The translations under genes were made by a program, and so were the position numbers. Below the pieces are notes generated by a model, which did not search any database, was not told the DNA's origin, and worked only from the letters and a program-made list of their open reading frames with translations. From an uncultured Neomegalonema sp. (lineage in GTDB: Bacteria; Pseudomonadota; Alphaproteobacteria; Rhodobacterales; Rhodobacteraceae), in NCBI GenBank assembly GCA_937995735.1, contig CALKIZ010000060.1, forward strand, positions 1 through 52,097: a DNA stretch of 52,097 bases, written 5' to 3'. Positions 1 through 9,206 of this stretch are shown here, in pieces (the stretch's first letter is position 1; every line of letters starts with the position of its first letter).

Positions 1-67
1 TGGTCTTATCCTTGGAAAAATGAGCTTACGGGCTGCGCTCCGGCTCATTTTTCCAAGGATAAGACCA
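1..67. repeat. Perfect 25-bp inverted repeat (long hairpin)
   Basis: Bases 1-25 and 43-67 are exact reverse complements, separated by 17 bases (26-42). The arms begin TGGTCTTATCC and end GGATAAGACCA. As RNA this would be a very stable hairpin. There is no T-run after either arm, so it is not a standard intrinsic terminator. It may be a mobile palindromic repeat unit, or the end of an element whose remainder lies outside the window. Confidence 0.85.
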
Positions 68-136
68 TAACATGATTCTTTCGCGCTGAAGCGCTTCCGA
101 CTGGAAGTCCGAGGGTTTGCTCCAGTGCGTGGATAC

Positions 137-442
137 TTAAACGACGCGCCCGTCCACTTCGATATGAGGCGGGCCATCTCCTAAAGTTACCTCGATCGCG
201 GTGAAGTCACCAATGTCTTCTGAACGGCCATCGACTGTAAGAACAGGTCCTTGAAGTTCCATACGAATGTCATTGCCTACAACAACGGCATTGCCATTTG
301 CTGCGCTAACGCTCACCGGTGATCCGCCACGAACGGTGATGCGCTTTCCATCAAACGAAACAGATGCATTCGACTGAGCCGCAGCATTTGTTGGACAAAA
401 TGTCGTCAATATCAGCACTGACATTAAAATTTTTTTCCACAT
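137..442 (-). CDS. Small exported protein of unknown function
   Basis: A 101-residue protein starting at the ATG at 442 (Met-Trp-Lys-Lys). A TTG 15 bases further upstream is possible but has no better ribosome site. The first ~23 residues form a classic signal peptide: Lys-Lys, a hydrophobic stretch with LMSVLILTT, then a likely cut after Ala-Ala-Ala. The mature part is about 78 residues, rich in Val, Gly and Asp, with predicted short beta strands and no Cys. I do not recognise the family. It is probably periplasmic or surface-associated. The neighbouring pobA gene is divergent and gives no functional hint. Confidence 0.6.
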   Translation of the reverse strand: MWKKILMSVLILTTFCPTNAAAQSNASVSFDGKRITVRGGSPVSVSAANGNAVVVGNDIRMELQGPVLTVDGRSEDIGDFTAIEVTLGDGPPHIEVDGRVV

Positions 443-623
443 TTTCAGTGTTCCCAACCTGACAAACGATCTTTCACTTCCTAAGCAGAATACATTGCGT
501 AAACCAAAAAATATGTTTCATATCAATTCTGGTGCGCGTTCTTGATTAACACTCACATCGCTTCGCACGTAGTGCTTCGTAAATATGGCAGATTATGTTC
601 AATTGGTTGAGCGTTACTTCTGA

Positions 624-1808
<1,185 letters not shown>

Positions 1809-1845
1809 TACAGGCCAGAGAGCTTTGAGGCGGTTTGGATAATGT

Positions 1846-1871
1846 CATCAGCCGTTTAGTAACGGCTGATG
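1846..1871. terminator. Stem-loop after pobA
   Basis: Perfect 11-bp stem, CATCAGCCGTT / AACGGCTGATG, with a TAGT loop, 38 bases after the pobA stop. There is no T-run on either strand, so termination here would be weak or Rho-assisted. It lies between the convergent pobA and DUF481 genes and could serve both. Confidence 0.5.
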
Positions 1872-1955
1872 GGAGTGACAACATTTGGAAAACTCTAAAA
1901 GGTGAACGCCTACACAATAATATCTAACGCCGAAGAAACGAGTTTCCTCAACAAA

Positions 1956-2732
1956 TCAGAATCCGTAAGTCACACCCGCATAAGTAAGTGTGTCCGTAGG
2001 GTCTGATCCATCTGGCGCATCTGTGTGGTGATCAATTCGAAAACCTGCACGAGCGGACAGACTATCAGTCAACTGAGCAGTCAACGAAGTATCATTTACA
2101 AACAGAGTATCTTCCGGGGACCAAAGAATTGAGGTGTCATTTTTAAAGGTCACACGCTCGTTAATGTTCGTGCTATATCTTGAAGCAACGCGCAGTGCAG
2201 GTTCAATATTTGACCCCGGTTCGGCCAAGTATCTTAGTCCGCCTGCAGTGTCGAGCGTCCACGTCGTTTCCTCAGTATCTATCGCTCTGTAGCCTAGTCC
2301 AAGGCCACCGAAATAGTCATCACGAAAAGCGCCGAACTCATCATAAACACCACTGACGATACCAAAACCATAGAATCTGTCGTTCAGACCTAAAGCGCCA
2401 TCAGCGAAGCTGCGGTTAAGTTGATAGGATGCGAAACCTTTGCTCTGAACAGTCGAACCGTCAGCTTCCGAGAAAAGATATCCTCCATCCAACAGGTGCG
2501 TGAAGAGACCGCTCTCTTTTGCTGCATTACCAAAAAGGCCGATATTCGTATTCGATGAATTGCCCGTTGATACAGAGAGAGTCGCTGAAAGCGAACCTGA
2601 CCAAGATGAACTGAGATCTTCAGGAACCTCTCTCGGGCCATCCACGACAGATTGAGCGATTGAACCTGTGGTAGCGTAGAAAACTACCGCCGTTGCTGCA
2701 AAGGCGGTTTTCAAGAATTGAGCGATTGCCAT
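1956..2732 (-). CDS. DUF481 (YdiY-like) outer-membrane beta-barrel protein
   Basis: A 258-residue exported protein. I chose ATG 2732 because AGGAAGGA sits just upstream and the N-terminus then reads as a signal peptide (Lys after MAIAQFL, a hydrophobic core, and a cut near Ser-Ile-Ala-Gln). A longer reading upstream has no such signal. The mature part shows alternating aromatic/polar beta strands, the phrase WSGSLSATLSVSTGNSSNTN typical of the DUF481 start, and a C-terminal TYGF ending with Phe as expected for an outer-membrane barrel. The family is known as salt-induced or YdiY-like outer-membrane protein, and its exact role is unsettled. It is a single gene with no operon partners. Confidence 0.8.
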   Translation of the reverse strand: MAIAQFLKTAFAATAVVFYATTGSIAQSVVDGPREVPEDLSSSWSGSLSATLSVSTGNSSNTNIGLFGNAAKESGLFTHLLDGGYLFSEADGSTVQSKGFASYQLNRSFADGALGLNDRFYGFGIVSGVYDEFGAFRDDYFGGLGLGYRAIDTEETTWTLDTAGGLRYLAEPGSNIEPALRVASRYSTNINERVTFKNDTSILWSPEDTLFVNDTSLTAQLTDSLSARAGFRIDHHTDAPDGSDPTDTLTYAGVTYGF

Positions 2733-2882
2733 TATAGTCCTTCCTGTAGCACGCAGGAAATCGCCCCTTTCCCTATGCTCGACTGATTTTTGCATGGTGT
2801 ATAGTGTTAGTAGAAGGGTCGATACACTACTAAATATGGCAGATTCTAGGCACAAACAACATTGTGAAAAATCCATGGCCAC

Positions 2883-3265
2883 TATGTGTCCTAAAACGCC
2901 ACGGGAGCCTCTTCTCAGTAAAAGCGTATTTAGCCAGAGTGTCGCACCTGACCTACAAAATCGGGACTGATCTTAGTTTGCATATAAACTCGAAATATCA
3001 GAAACACCGTAAATTGTTGGATCGTGAGTTAGCGAATGAAAACAATATTATGTTGTATTTAAATTGCGTTTCGACCTCGACCGATTCTCAATTTGGCATA
3101 TGACTCACTGGATAACAGGAATACAAAAGTTAGCTCGATTGAAAGACCCGGAAACCTTATCCTCGGCGCTTGCATCGACCACATCGCTATCAAAAGAATT
3201 CTGAAGATTTTTCAGTCCAGAAACCGGCCGAAATTGCGACTAATTTTCGCAGGCTCAGTTCGACC
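2883..3265. other. Gene-free interval
   Basis: About 380 bases between the DUF481 gene and the thioredoxin-like gene. Short reading frames are present but lack ribosome sites, signal sequences or recognisable motifs. It presumably contains the promoter of the leftward DUF481 gene near its left end. I see no strong terminator or repeat. Confidence 0.5.
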
Positions 3266-3814
3266 TTATCCAGCGGCCAACCCTCTCAAATAATCACGTG
3301 CTGCATCACTGTCCCAATCAACCAAACCCCAGATACGGGCCACGACAAAGCCGTTCTTATTTATGATAAAGGAGGTTGGAGTTGCAATACTTAGGCGACC
3401 AAAGTTTTCTACGCTAAGGATTGTCCCGTTGAATTTATCAACATCCATAATTGGCTTAAGATTGCTAAGTCCAGTCCTTGCCAAATGCGCGGTGATTGTT
3501 CCAATACTTTGGTCCATGCCAAGCGCAACGACTTGTACGCCTTCATTTTGCATTTCGCCGTGCAAGCGATTCAGCACTGGCATTTCTCGGTGACAATAAG
3601 GGCAGTTCACCTGCCAGAGCGTTACGATCAGCACGTCGCCCTTAAAGTCTGCAAGGCTGCCACGGCTACCGTCGACGTACATCAACGCATTGGTCGGAAC
3701 AGGTTTGCCATCCACTATTAGTTTAACATTCGGAGCAAATCCGTCTTCAGCAAAAGTTGAGGCTGAAGCTGTGAGCGTAATTACGAATGCTGCGATAAAA
3801 GCAATAATGCGCAT
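3266..3814 (-). CDS. Periplasmic thioredoxin-like (TlpA/peroxiredoxin-fold) protein with CPYC site
   Basis: A 182-residue protein starting at ATG 3814 with AGGA upstream. Residues 1-22 are a signal peptide ending Ser-Thr-Phe-Ala. The thioredoxin fold begins with ALMYVDG and SLADFKGDVLIVTLWQ, followed by the redox site NCPYCHREMP near residue 71. A cis-Pro region (SIATPTSFIINKNG) and the closing segment with RIWGLVDW follow. The CxxC identity is CPYC, as in glutaredoxins, rather than the CxPC usual in TlpA. The likely role is a thiol-disulfide reductase in the periplasm. No cytochrome c maturation genes are adjacent, so the partner is unknown. Confidence 0.8.
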   Translation of the reverse strand: MRIIAFIAAFVITLTASASTFAEDGFAPNVKLIVDGKPVPTNALMYVDGSRGSLADFKGDVLIVTLWQVNCPYCHREMPVLNRLHGEMQNEGVQVVALGMDQSIGTITAHLARTGLSNLKPIMDVDKFNGTILSVENFGRLSIATPTSFIINKNGFVVARIWGLVDWDSDAARDYLRGLAAG

Positions 3815-4943
3815 GACGTATATCCTAATTAATTATTCCGCGTAATCTTCGGGTCAGCAAGCTAATGTGGTATTTTCTATCGTCTTGAAGCGTGCAATCC
3901 AGTACTTCAAAAATTATATTCACATAGCCCCAGAAACAGTCTCAACCCTCAAGCCAACCGTCCCAGCCTAAGGTGCTTACCAAATAGCGCTGTATAAATG
4001 ATAGAAATTTCACATTACGTTATTGTCAATCAGTGTCTCTGACTGCGTAATTTGTGCCAGAAACAAACTGAACGAAGCAGTTTCCGCGATTTTTTCAATG
4101 ATACCGTATCAGTCAATGAACAAACTTCAAAATAGCCGAATCGCCGACAAGCAAAAAGTCACCCATTACGCGATCATCTTTAAGATGATTGAAAACTCTC
4201 CATATAATTGATCTCAAAACTTTATCTTTTGGAAAAAAATTCTTCTCTATAACTCTTTGATAAAGATATAATATTACTCACACTTCTTTCAATTTTTGTA
4301 TAATAGCCACACATTTTGTTGACAAGCCATCACATACAAAGGCAACCTAACCGCGAGCTGGGGGGCTTGCAAATGTTTACGTTTAGTTTTGGGATGCGTT
4401 ATCCCGTTCTTGATATACCAAGGTTAACAAACAGAAGTGATGCGATGCATCAAATCATTTCACCTGCTGTTTGCCTTGTGGGACAGTGTTTGAATTGTGA
4501 TGCAACGCTATTGCCTTACCGTAAAATTCCTTCACAAAACGCCAGGCGTTTTTACCACCTCTGCAATAAAGAAATGTCTGAGTTCATTGGTTATCAAATC
4601 AGTTCATTTTATTTTGCGATATTCTGCAAAATTATCCAACAAATACTATTAATCGCATTCAGAGTATTTTGCCGACCGAAGATTCCAAAGCGAACCAGTT
4701 TATCACGTACACAATTGCGAATGGCCAACAAGCTAAGGCAAAAGGATAAAAAACATCCCGTATGCTTAGGGTCTAAAATGTCGGCTTCGCCATTTTCCGG
4801 AAGCGAAAATACAACGTTAATTGTATGATACCTCAAATACCAAACAACTCACAAGATGAAATAGGACCACCGGAAGATGTAAAACTCAATTCCGCCCGAA
4901 AGGGCCTTACTTTCTATCTTTTTATAGAATTAGGAGTAGAGCT
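3815..4943. other. 1.1-kb AT-rich interval upstream of the curli genes
   Basis: I find no gene here that I would defend. The longest frame (4316-4828, 170 codons) has no ribosome site and no recognisable domain, and uses Cys, Ile and Arg in a random-looking way. A good -10 hexamer TATAAT lies at 4299-4304 without a convincing -35, and a TTGACA at 4319-4324 lacks a matching -10. Just before csgF there is a GCCC-GAAA-GGGC mini-hairpin (4894-4905), then a TTCTAT/ATAGAA inverted repeat (4912-4929) directly before the AGGAG ribosome site. The length suggests a regulated promoter region for the curli operon, or the remains of a lost gene. Confidence 0.5.
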
Positions 4944-5378
4944 ATGACAATTCAAAGAGTAAGTGGCGCAGTAGTTTGCAGCCTCATGACAATCTCGGGC
5001 GTTCTGGCCCAAGACATAAGATTTCAATTTAACAATCCATCCTTTGGAGGAAATTCTTTCAATTCTGCTCATCTTCTTTCAACAGCTGACTTGCAGAATC
5101 AGTTTATACCTTCAACGTCCCGTCGAAACGCCGCTGGTGGTAATGATGCCACTGATGCATTTATCCGCCGCCTAGAAAGTCGACTTCTTTCTTCTATCGC
5201 GGACGATCTTGTGACTCAAATCACAGGCGCGGAGCCAGGAACCGGCGATACTGTTACTGTTGGCGATCAGCAGATTCAGTTTGAGCGCACTGACACTGAC
5301 CTGACTGTTGTAATTACCAACTTACTCAGCGGCGGTTCGACAGAATTGGTGTTGCCAACTTTACTTTTAGATAACTAA
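4944..5378 (+). CDS. csgF: Curli assembly protein CsgF
   Basis: CsgF caps the CsgG pore at the cell surface and links secretion to curlin nucleation. The 144-residue protein has a signal peptide (cut near Val-Leu-Ala-Gln). Right after it is the family hallmark: FQFNNPSFGGNSFNS, then LLSTADLQNQ. This N-terminal segment is the part known to plug the CsgG channel. The C-terminal half contains a helical stretch (AFIRRLESRLLSSIADDL) and beta-rich Thr/Asp segments. AGGAG lies upstream of the ATG. csgG begins 67 bases downstream, with a small GCCGG/CCGGC hairpin (5396-5415) between. It is the first gene of the visible curli operon. Confidence 0.93.
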   Translation: MTIQRVSGAVVCSLMTISGVLAQDIRFQFNNPSFGGNSFNSAHLLSTADLQNQFIPSTSRRNAAGGNDATDAFIRRLESRLLSSIADDLVTQITGAEPGTGDTVTVGDQQIQFERTDTDLTVVITNLLSGGSTELVLPTLLLDN

Positions 5379-5445
5379 CCAATCGGGACGTAGTGGCCGG
5401 GCGAGGGCAACCGGCTATTTAAAATTTCTGCTGGGGGGCAGTACT

Positions 5446-6846
5446 TTGTTGTATAGATCCAAACCGATTGCGGTTTCTCTTTTTGCTGCTTTGACAGTTC
5501 TTTCGGCTTGCGCGACGCCAAATACATTGGTGCAAGAACCTGTTCTTCCATTGGCGCGCGAAACACAGAATTTACTCTTAGAATTGCCGGAACCAGCTCG
5601 AAAGTTAGACGTGGCCGTCTATAAATTTGAAGATGTTACCGGACAATTCAAACCCGCTGATGGCTTTCAGAACTTATCTCGTGCCGTTTCACAGGGAGGA
5701 GCGTCTATTCTCGTGAAGGCACTTCAAGACGCAGGAAACCGTAGTTGGTTTACTGTGATAGAACGCTCAAATTTAAACCATCTTTTGCAAGAAAGAAAAA
5801 TCATCACGGAGATGCGACAACGCTACCTTGGCGAAACAAAGCCAAATCATAAGGTCCTGCCTCCCATCCGGTTCGCGGGAATACTGATGGAAGGCGGAAT
5901 TGTTGGTTACGACAGCAATACACTTACCGGCGGGGCCGGAGCGCGCCTCTTGGGCATCGGTGCAAATGCTGAATACCGTCAGGACACGATCAGCGTTAAC
6001 CTGCGCGCTGTCAGTGTGAAAACCGGCGAGATCATGGCGTCAACTCTTGTTCACAAAACGCTTATTTCAGCAGGAATTTCCGGTGCATCATTCAGCTTTG
6101 TTGACTTCGACAAGTTGCTCGAAATTGAAGCTGGTGTCAGCACAAACGAGCCGGGTCTTGTTGCTTTGACAAAAGCAATTGAGAAAGCAGTCCATACATT
6201 AATCTTAGAAGGCGTGGATTTAAATCTGTGGGCGTTTAAGGATCCAAAAGCAACACATAGCTTGGTCAATGCGCACCGAGTTGCATCTGGTAGAGAAGCC
6301 CTGCCCGCTCCTGCGCCGCGACAAATTGTAGACAAAACAAACACGAGTACTCCAACAAGAATAACTAAACCTGCGCCCGAACGTGAGAAGTCAGAAGTTA
6401 CTCTAAAATCAACGCCAAAGCCAAAAAAAGCCGCGAACAAAAGAAGCGTAGACGCAATAAAATCAAGCCAGAAAACTTTGCCAAAATCTGCAGCGCGACA
6501 GAATGACAAAGAGATAAGTGTAAACACTTCAGCACGTAATGCTGTCTCAACTCCTAAGAGCAACTTAGCAACTAACCGGAAACCAAAACTCACTTCACCT
6601 CAAAAGAAACCGAAGGGTGAAAGTAATGTAACCCTCGTTGAGAGCCAAAAAACTCTCCCAAAGGGCACACCGCCACAGAGCGCCCAACCTGTAATCACGG
6701 ATCATTCGGTAGGAGATACTGGCTTCACCAAGGATCAAAAACGAAAGACTGCTCAGAAATCCAAGCTCTTATCAAAGCAAGTAATGAGCAAAAAGTATAC
6801 GACGCCATCGAATTCTATTCAGGTCGTCACACAAGTTTCACCTTAA
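5446..6846 (+). CDS. csgG: Curli secretion channel CsgG with long basic C-terminal extension
   Basis: CsgG is the outer-membrane lipoprotein that forms the nonameric curlin export pore. The start is TTG 5446, with GGGGGG about 8 bases upstream. The lipobox LSAC (residues ~19-22) marks lipidation. The CsgG domain covers about residues 50-265: VAVYKFEDVTGQFKP, SRAVSQGGASILVKAL, RSNLNHLLQER, and a transmembrane hairpin around GGIVGYDSNT and GGAGARLLGIG. Typical CsgG is about 277 residues, whereas this one is 466. The extra ~195 residues are low-complexity, rich in Lys, Pro, Ser, Thr and Gln, and contain the phrase SQKTLPK twice. In known structures the C-terminus faces the periplasm, so the tail would lie there. 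Its function is unknown. Confidence 0.93.
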   Translation: MLYRSKPIAVSLFAALTVLSACATPNTLVQEPVLPLARETQNLLLELPEPARKLDVAVYKFEDVTGQFKPADGFQNLSRAVSQGGASILVKALQDAGNRSWFTVIERSNLNHLLQERKIITEMRQRYLGETKPNHKVLPPIRFAGILMEGGIVGYDSNTLTGGAGARLLGIGANAEYRQDTISVNLRAVSVKTGEIMASTLVHKTLISAGISGASFSFVDFDKLLEIEAGVSTNEPGLVALTKAIEKAVHTLILEGVDLNLWAFKDPKATHSLVNAHRVASGREALPAPAPRQIVDKTNTSTPTRITKPAPEREKSEVTLKSTPKPKKAANKRSVDAIKSSQKTLPKSAARQNDKEISVNTSARNAVSTPKSNLATNRKPKLTSPQKKPKGESNVTLVESQKTLPKGTPPQSAQPVITDHSVGDTGFTKDQKRKTAQKSKLLSKQVMSKKYTTPSNSIQVVTQVSP

Positions 6847-6937
6847 GAGGGTGGAGAGGGGGGGCGTGTCGCCGTCAGTCGGCAAACCAAGCGATGACAC
6901 ACCCCGATCAACGGATCCGTGAGGGTCCATCAACCAA

Positions 6938-6959
6938 GCACCAGAGTGCTCTCTGGTGC
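6938..6959 (+). promoter_or_regulatory. Stem-loop directly before the major curlin gene
   Basis: Perfect 9-bp stem GCACCAGAG / CTCTGGTGC with TGCT loop, ending 5 bases before the GAGGAA ribosome site of the curlin gene. It lies in a 133-base csgG-curlin spacer that also contains a GC-rich imperfect hairpin around 6860-6905. It could be an mRNA processing or 5'-stabilising element that raises curlin expression relative to csgFG. Confidence 0.6.
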
Positions 6960-6979
6960 ATATAGAGGAAATGTGTACC

Positions 6980-8455
6980 ATGCAAAAGTACCTTATTACC
7001 ACCGCTTCTGTTCTAGCTCTGCTTGCGACACCCGTATTCGCCGATACGCCAGATCGACCCGTCGACCAAGACTATGAATCACACGATCCATTGGAAATAG
7101 AAATTCCGCAATTGGAGCACGATCTTAACGCGAATATAGTGCCTACTTCCGATTTGGAAGCGCCGGGTGAGGGGCTGACAAACCAAACCAGTACCATTTC
7201 GCAAAGTGGTTGGCAAAACGAAGCGTTTACAAACCAAGCATATGGTAATGAAGGCATTTCCAGCATCCAACAGATCGGCGATGCCAACCAGGCAACCGTT
7301 ATTCAAGCAGAAAACGGTGATCGTAGTAGTGCTGGATTTGGGACTCCTGCGAACCAATCGACGATCATTCAGGGTGTCGGGGGCGACGGTGGCGCTTCGC
7401 ATGAGAACGTAGCAAGCGTAACCCAGATCGCTGACCCCGATGCTGCGGGACCGACGAACGTATCATTGATCACTCAAGACTCCGACGATGCTGTAGGCGC
7501 TTCCGTTACCGCAACACTCTACCAAGAAGGTCTGGGCAACGATTCGAACATCTCACAAACCGGAGCGGATAATGAAACAACTGTTTCTCAGTTCGGTTGG
7601 AACAATGATTCATTGGTCAATCAAGGTGGGTGGAACAATAACACTATTGTCGGCCAATCCGGCGAAAATAACGTAAGCGATGTCTGGCAGCGAGGCGAGT
7701 ATAATTCTGCAGCCCTTTGGCAGGAAGGCAACGATAACGGCGCTTGGGTTGAACAAGGCGGTTCCTATAATTCACTCGACTCGACACAGACGGGTGACGG
7801 TAACAACGCGACGTTGAGGCAACGCGGATTCAACAACGAAACTGGCGACGCGCTGGGTATTGACAACAATCAAGAAGGGAATGGAAACACGACAACGATC
7901 ACTCAAAACTCAATTGAAAGCAGTATCGTCAATGCTCAGCTGGGTGACTACCAATCATCGACATTAACTCAGCGTGGCGGCGTCAATAATTCGATCGTGA
8001 ATGAACAGATTGGCAGCGGTAATGATACGCAGATCTTACAATTCCGTGGTGACAATAATGTTGCTGGAACCTTCCAAAACGGAAGCGACAACACACTTCA
8101 AGCTGTACAAGGCGGATGGAGTAACGAGATTGCTTCTATTCAGGTCGGCTCTGGCAACAGCATTCTAATTGGTGACATTAATGATGACGGGCCTGATAAC
8201 TTCGGTCAAAATGGCACCGACCAGTTAATCGATGTCCTTCAGTACGGTGTCGATAACACCTTCAACGTCGAGTACCAGTTAGGTGACGGCAACGAAATCT
8301 ACGGCAAGCAGGAAACTGCCTTCAACTTAGCAACCGTTTCACAAGATGGTTGGAACAACGTCGCAGACATCGGCCAAGGTCTGGCAGGTGCATATGCAAA
8401 TGTTGCGACTGTAACGCAATGGGGCAGCGGCAACGCGGCTACTGTTCAACAGTAA
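6980..8455 (+). CDS. csgA: Large curlin-repeat amyloid subunit (CsgA-like)
   Basis: This is likely the major curli fibre subunit, secreted through CsgG. Start ATG 6980 has GAGGAA 9 bases upstream and is followed by a signal peptide cut near Val-Phe-Ala-Asp. The protein has 491 residues; E. coli CsgA has about 151. Residues ~22-65 form an acidic leader full of Asp and Glu. From ~70 to the end there are roughly 20 degenerate repeats of the curlin type (Q-x-G-x-x-N plus about 11-16 residues with alternating polar and aliphatic residues and a second Gln). Examples are SQSGWQNEA, SQFGWNND, NQGGWNNN, GQSGENN, WQRGEYN and TQWGSGN. Many repeats carry Gly-Trp-Asn-Asn, an aromatic variant. The protein ends in Val-Gln-Gln. 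Confidence 0.9.
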   Translation: MQKYLITTASVLALLATPVFADTPDRPVDQDYESHDPLEIEIPQLEHDLNANIVPTSDLEAPGEGLTNQTSTISQSGWQNEAFTNQAYGNEGISSIQQIGDANQATVIQAENGDRSSAGFGTPANQSTIIQGVGGDGGASHENVASVTQIADPDAAGPTNVSLITQDSDDAVGASVTATLYQEGLGNDSNISQTGADNETTVSQFGWNNDSLVNQGGWNNNTIVGQSGENNVSDVWQRGEYNSAALWQEGNDNGAWVEQGGSYNSLDSTQTGDGNNATLRQRGFNNETGDALGIDNNQEGNGNTTTITQNSIESSIVNAQLGDYQSSTLTQRGGVNNSIVNEQIGSGNDTQILQFRGDNNVAGTFQNGSDNTLQAVQGGWSNEIASIQVGSGNSILIGDINDDGPDNFGQNGTDQLIDVLQYGVDNTFNVEYQLGDGNEIYGKQETAFNLATVSQDGWNNVADIGQGLAGAYANVATVTQWGSGNAATVQQ

Positions 8456-8468
8456 ACCCGCAACGACC

Positions 8469-8501
8469 GAAAGTCGGGAAGAGACTACATCCCCGACTTT
8501 C
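8469..8501 (+). promoter_or_regulatory. Stem-loop after the major curlin gene
   Basis: Perfect 10-bp stem GAAAGTCGGG / CCCGACTTTC with a 13-base loop, 13 bases after the curlin stop and 85 bases before the next curlin start. There is no T-run. It resembles intercistronic hairpins that protect the 3' end of an abundant upstream message and reduce expression of downstream genes. Confidence 0.6.
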
Positions 8502-8586
8502 TACGAAGGTTACGTGGTCATTTGCCCCTCCACTTTTCCACCCAAGTGATCGCGTAACTGCGCTTTGTCCATCGGGAGATTACACA

Positions 8587-9189
8587 ATGAAGACGTTTAT
8601 ATTACGATGGATCGTCCTGTCGGTCTTATTAGCCAGTTTTAGTACAGTTCCCTTTGCAGATGCGGCAGACAGCAGTGTCGTCGTTGAGCAAATCGGGGAA
8701 TACAACACGAGTAATGCTGATTTAGAAGGGGAAGGTAATATATTGGATGTGCAGCAGACTGGCATTTCAAACGCATCTGATATCGGTGTCGTCGGCTCGA
8801 CAAATGTAGGCACCTCGATTCAACAAGGCCAAGACCAACTGCTCGATATCTTGATCACAGGAAATAATAATCGGTTTTCCGCATCTCAGGTCGGAATAGG
8901 TGCAATTACCAGCCATCAAAATTCAATCCTGTTAAAACAGGAAGGAAATAACAACTCTGCCACACATACCCAAATTGGCTCCGGCAATTCTCAAAACCTT
9001 GGACAATTGGGCAATGGTAACACTGCTGACCTTCTACAAGACGGCGATGATAATACGCTCATAGTGCAACAGAGTGGCGATTTAAATTCCGCGATTTTGA
9101 GCCAGTATGGCGAAACGGCGGCGCCAATAGAAATTTATCAAACCGGCGGCGCTGTAATCGAAATAACGCATACTGCGGGCGGGTCGTGA
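8587..9189 (+). CDS. Second curlin-repeat protein (minor subunit or nucleator, CsgB-like)
   Basis: A 200-residue exported protein starting at ATG 8587 with GGGAGAT upstream. The signal peptide ends near Ala-Asp-Ala-Ala. About seven curlin repeats follow: EQIGEYN, QQTGISN, SQVGIG, KQEGNNN, TQIGSGN, GQLGNGN and QQSGDLN. It lacks the acidic leader of the larger curlin and ends in a non-repeat tail (EITHTAGGS). Its smaller size, position after the main subunit and distinct last segment fit a CsgB-type nucleator that anchors fibres, but sequence alone cannot separate CsgA from CsgB roles. The stop codon overlaps a possible GTG of the next gene, so the two are tightly linked. Confidence 0.85.
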   Translation: MKTFILRWIVLSVLLASFSTVPFADAADSSVVVEQIGEYNTSNADLEGEGNILDVQQTGISNASDIGVVGSTNVGTSIQQGQDQLLDILITGNNNRFSASQVGIGAITSHQNSILLKQEGNNNSATHTQIGSGNSQNLGQLGNGNTADLLQDGDDNTLIVQQSGDLNSAILSQYGETAAPIEIYQTGGAVIEITHTAGGS

Positions 9190-9206
9190 CGGAGCGGAGG
9201 TTTACC

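Noticed and set aside
4316-4828. 170-codon rightward frame before csgF
   Set aside because: No ribosome site, no signal or domain, odd residue use, and in DNA with promoter-like signals. It could be a decayed gene, but not one I can support.
6051-6593. 180-codon minus-strand frame inside csgG
   Set aside because: Shadow of the Lys/Thr/Pro-rich CsgG tail; no start context.
6847-6937. Possible cyclic-di-GMP riboswitch before the curlin gene
   Set aside because: A GGCAAACCA stretch and a GC-rich stem recall the class I riboswitch, but the rest of the conserved core is not there.
6980-9189. Curlin repeats as a possible tandem DNA repeat or CRISPR-like array
   Set aside because: Repeats are degenerate at DNA level, in frame, and encode the Gln-x-Gly-x-x-Asn pattern. 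No spacers or cas genes.
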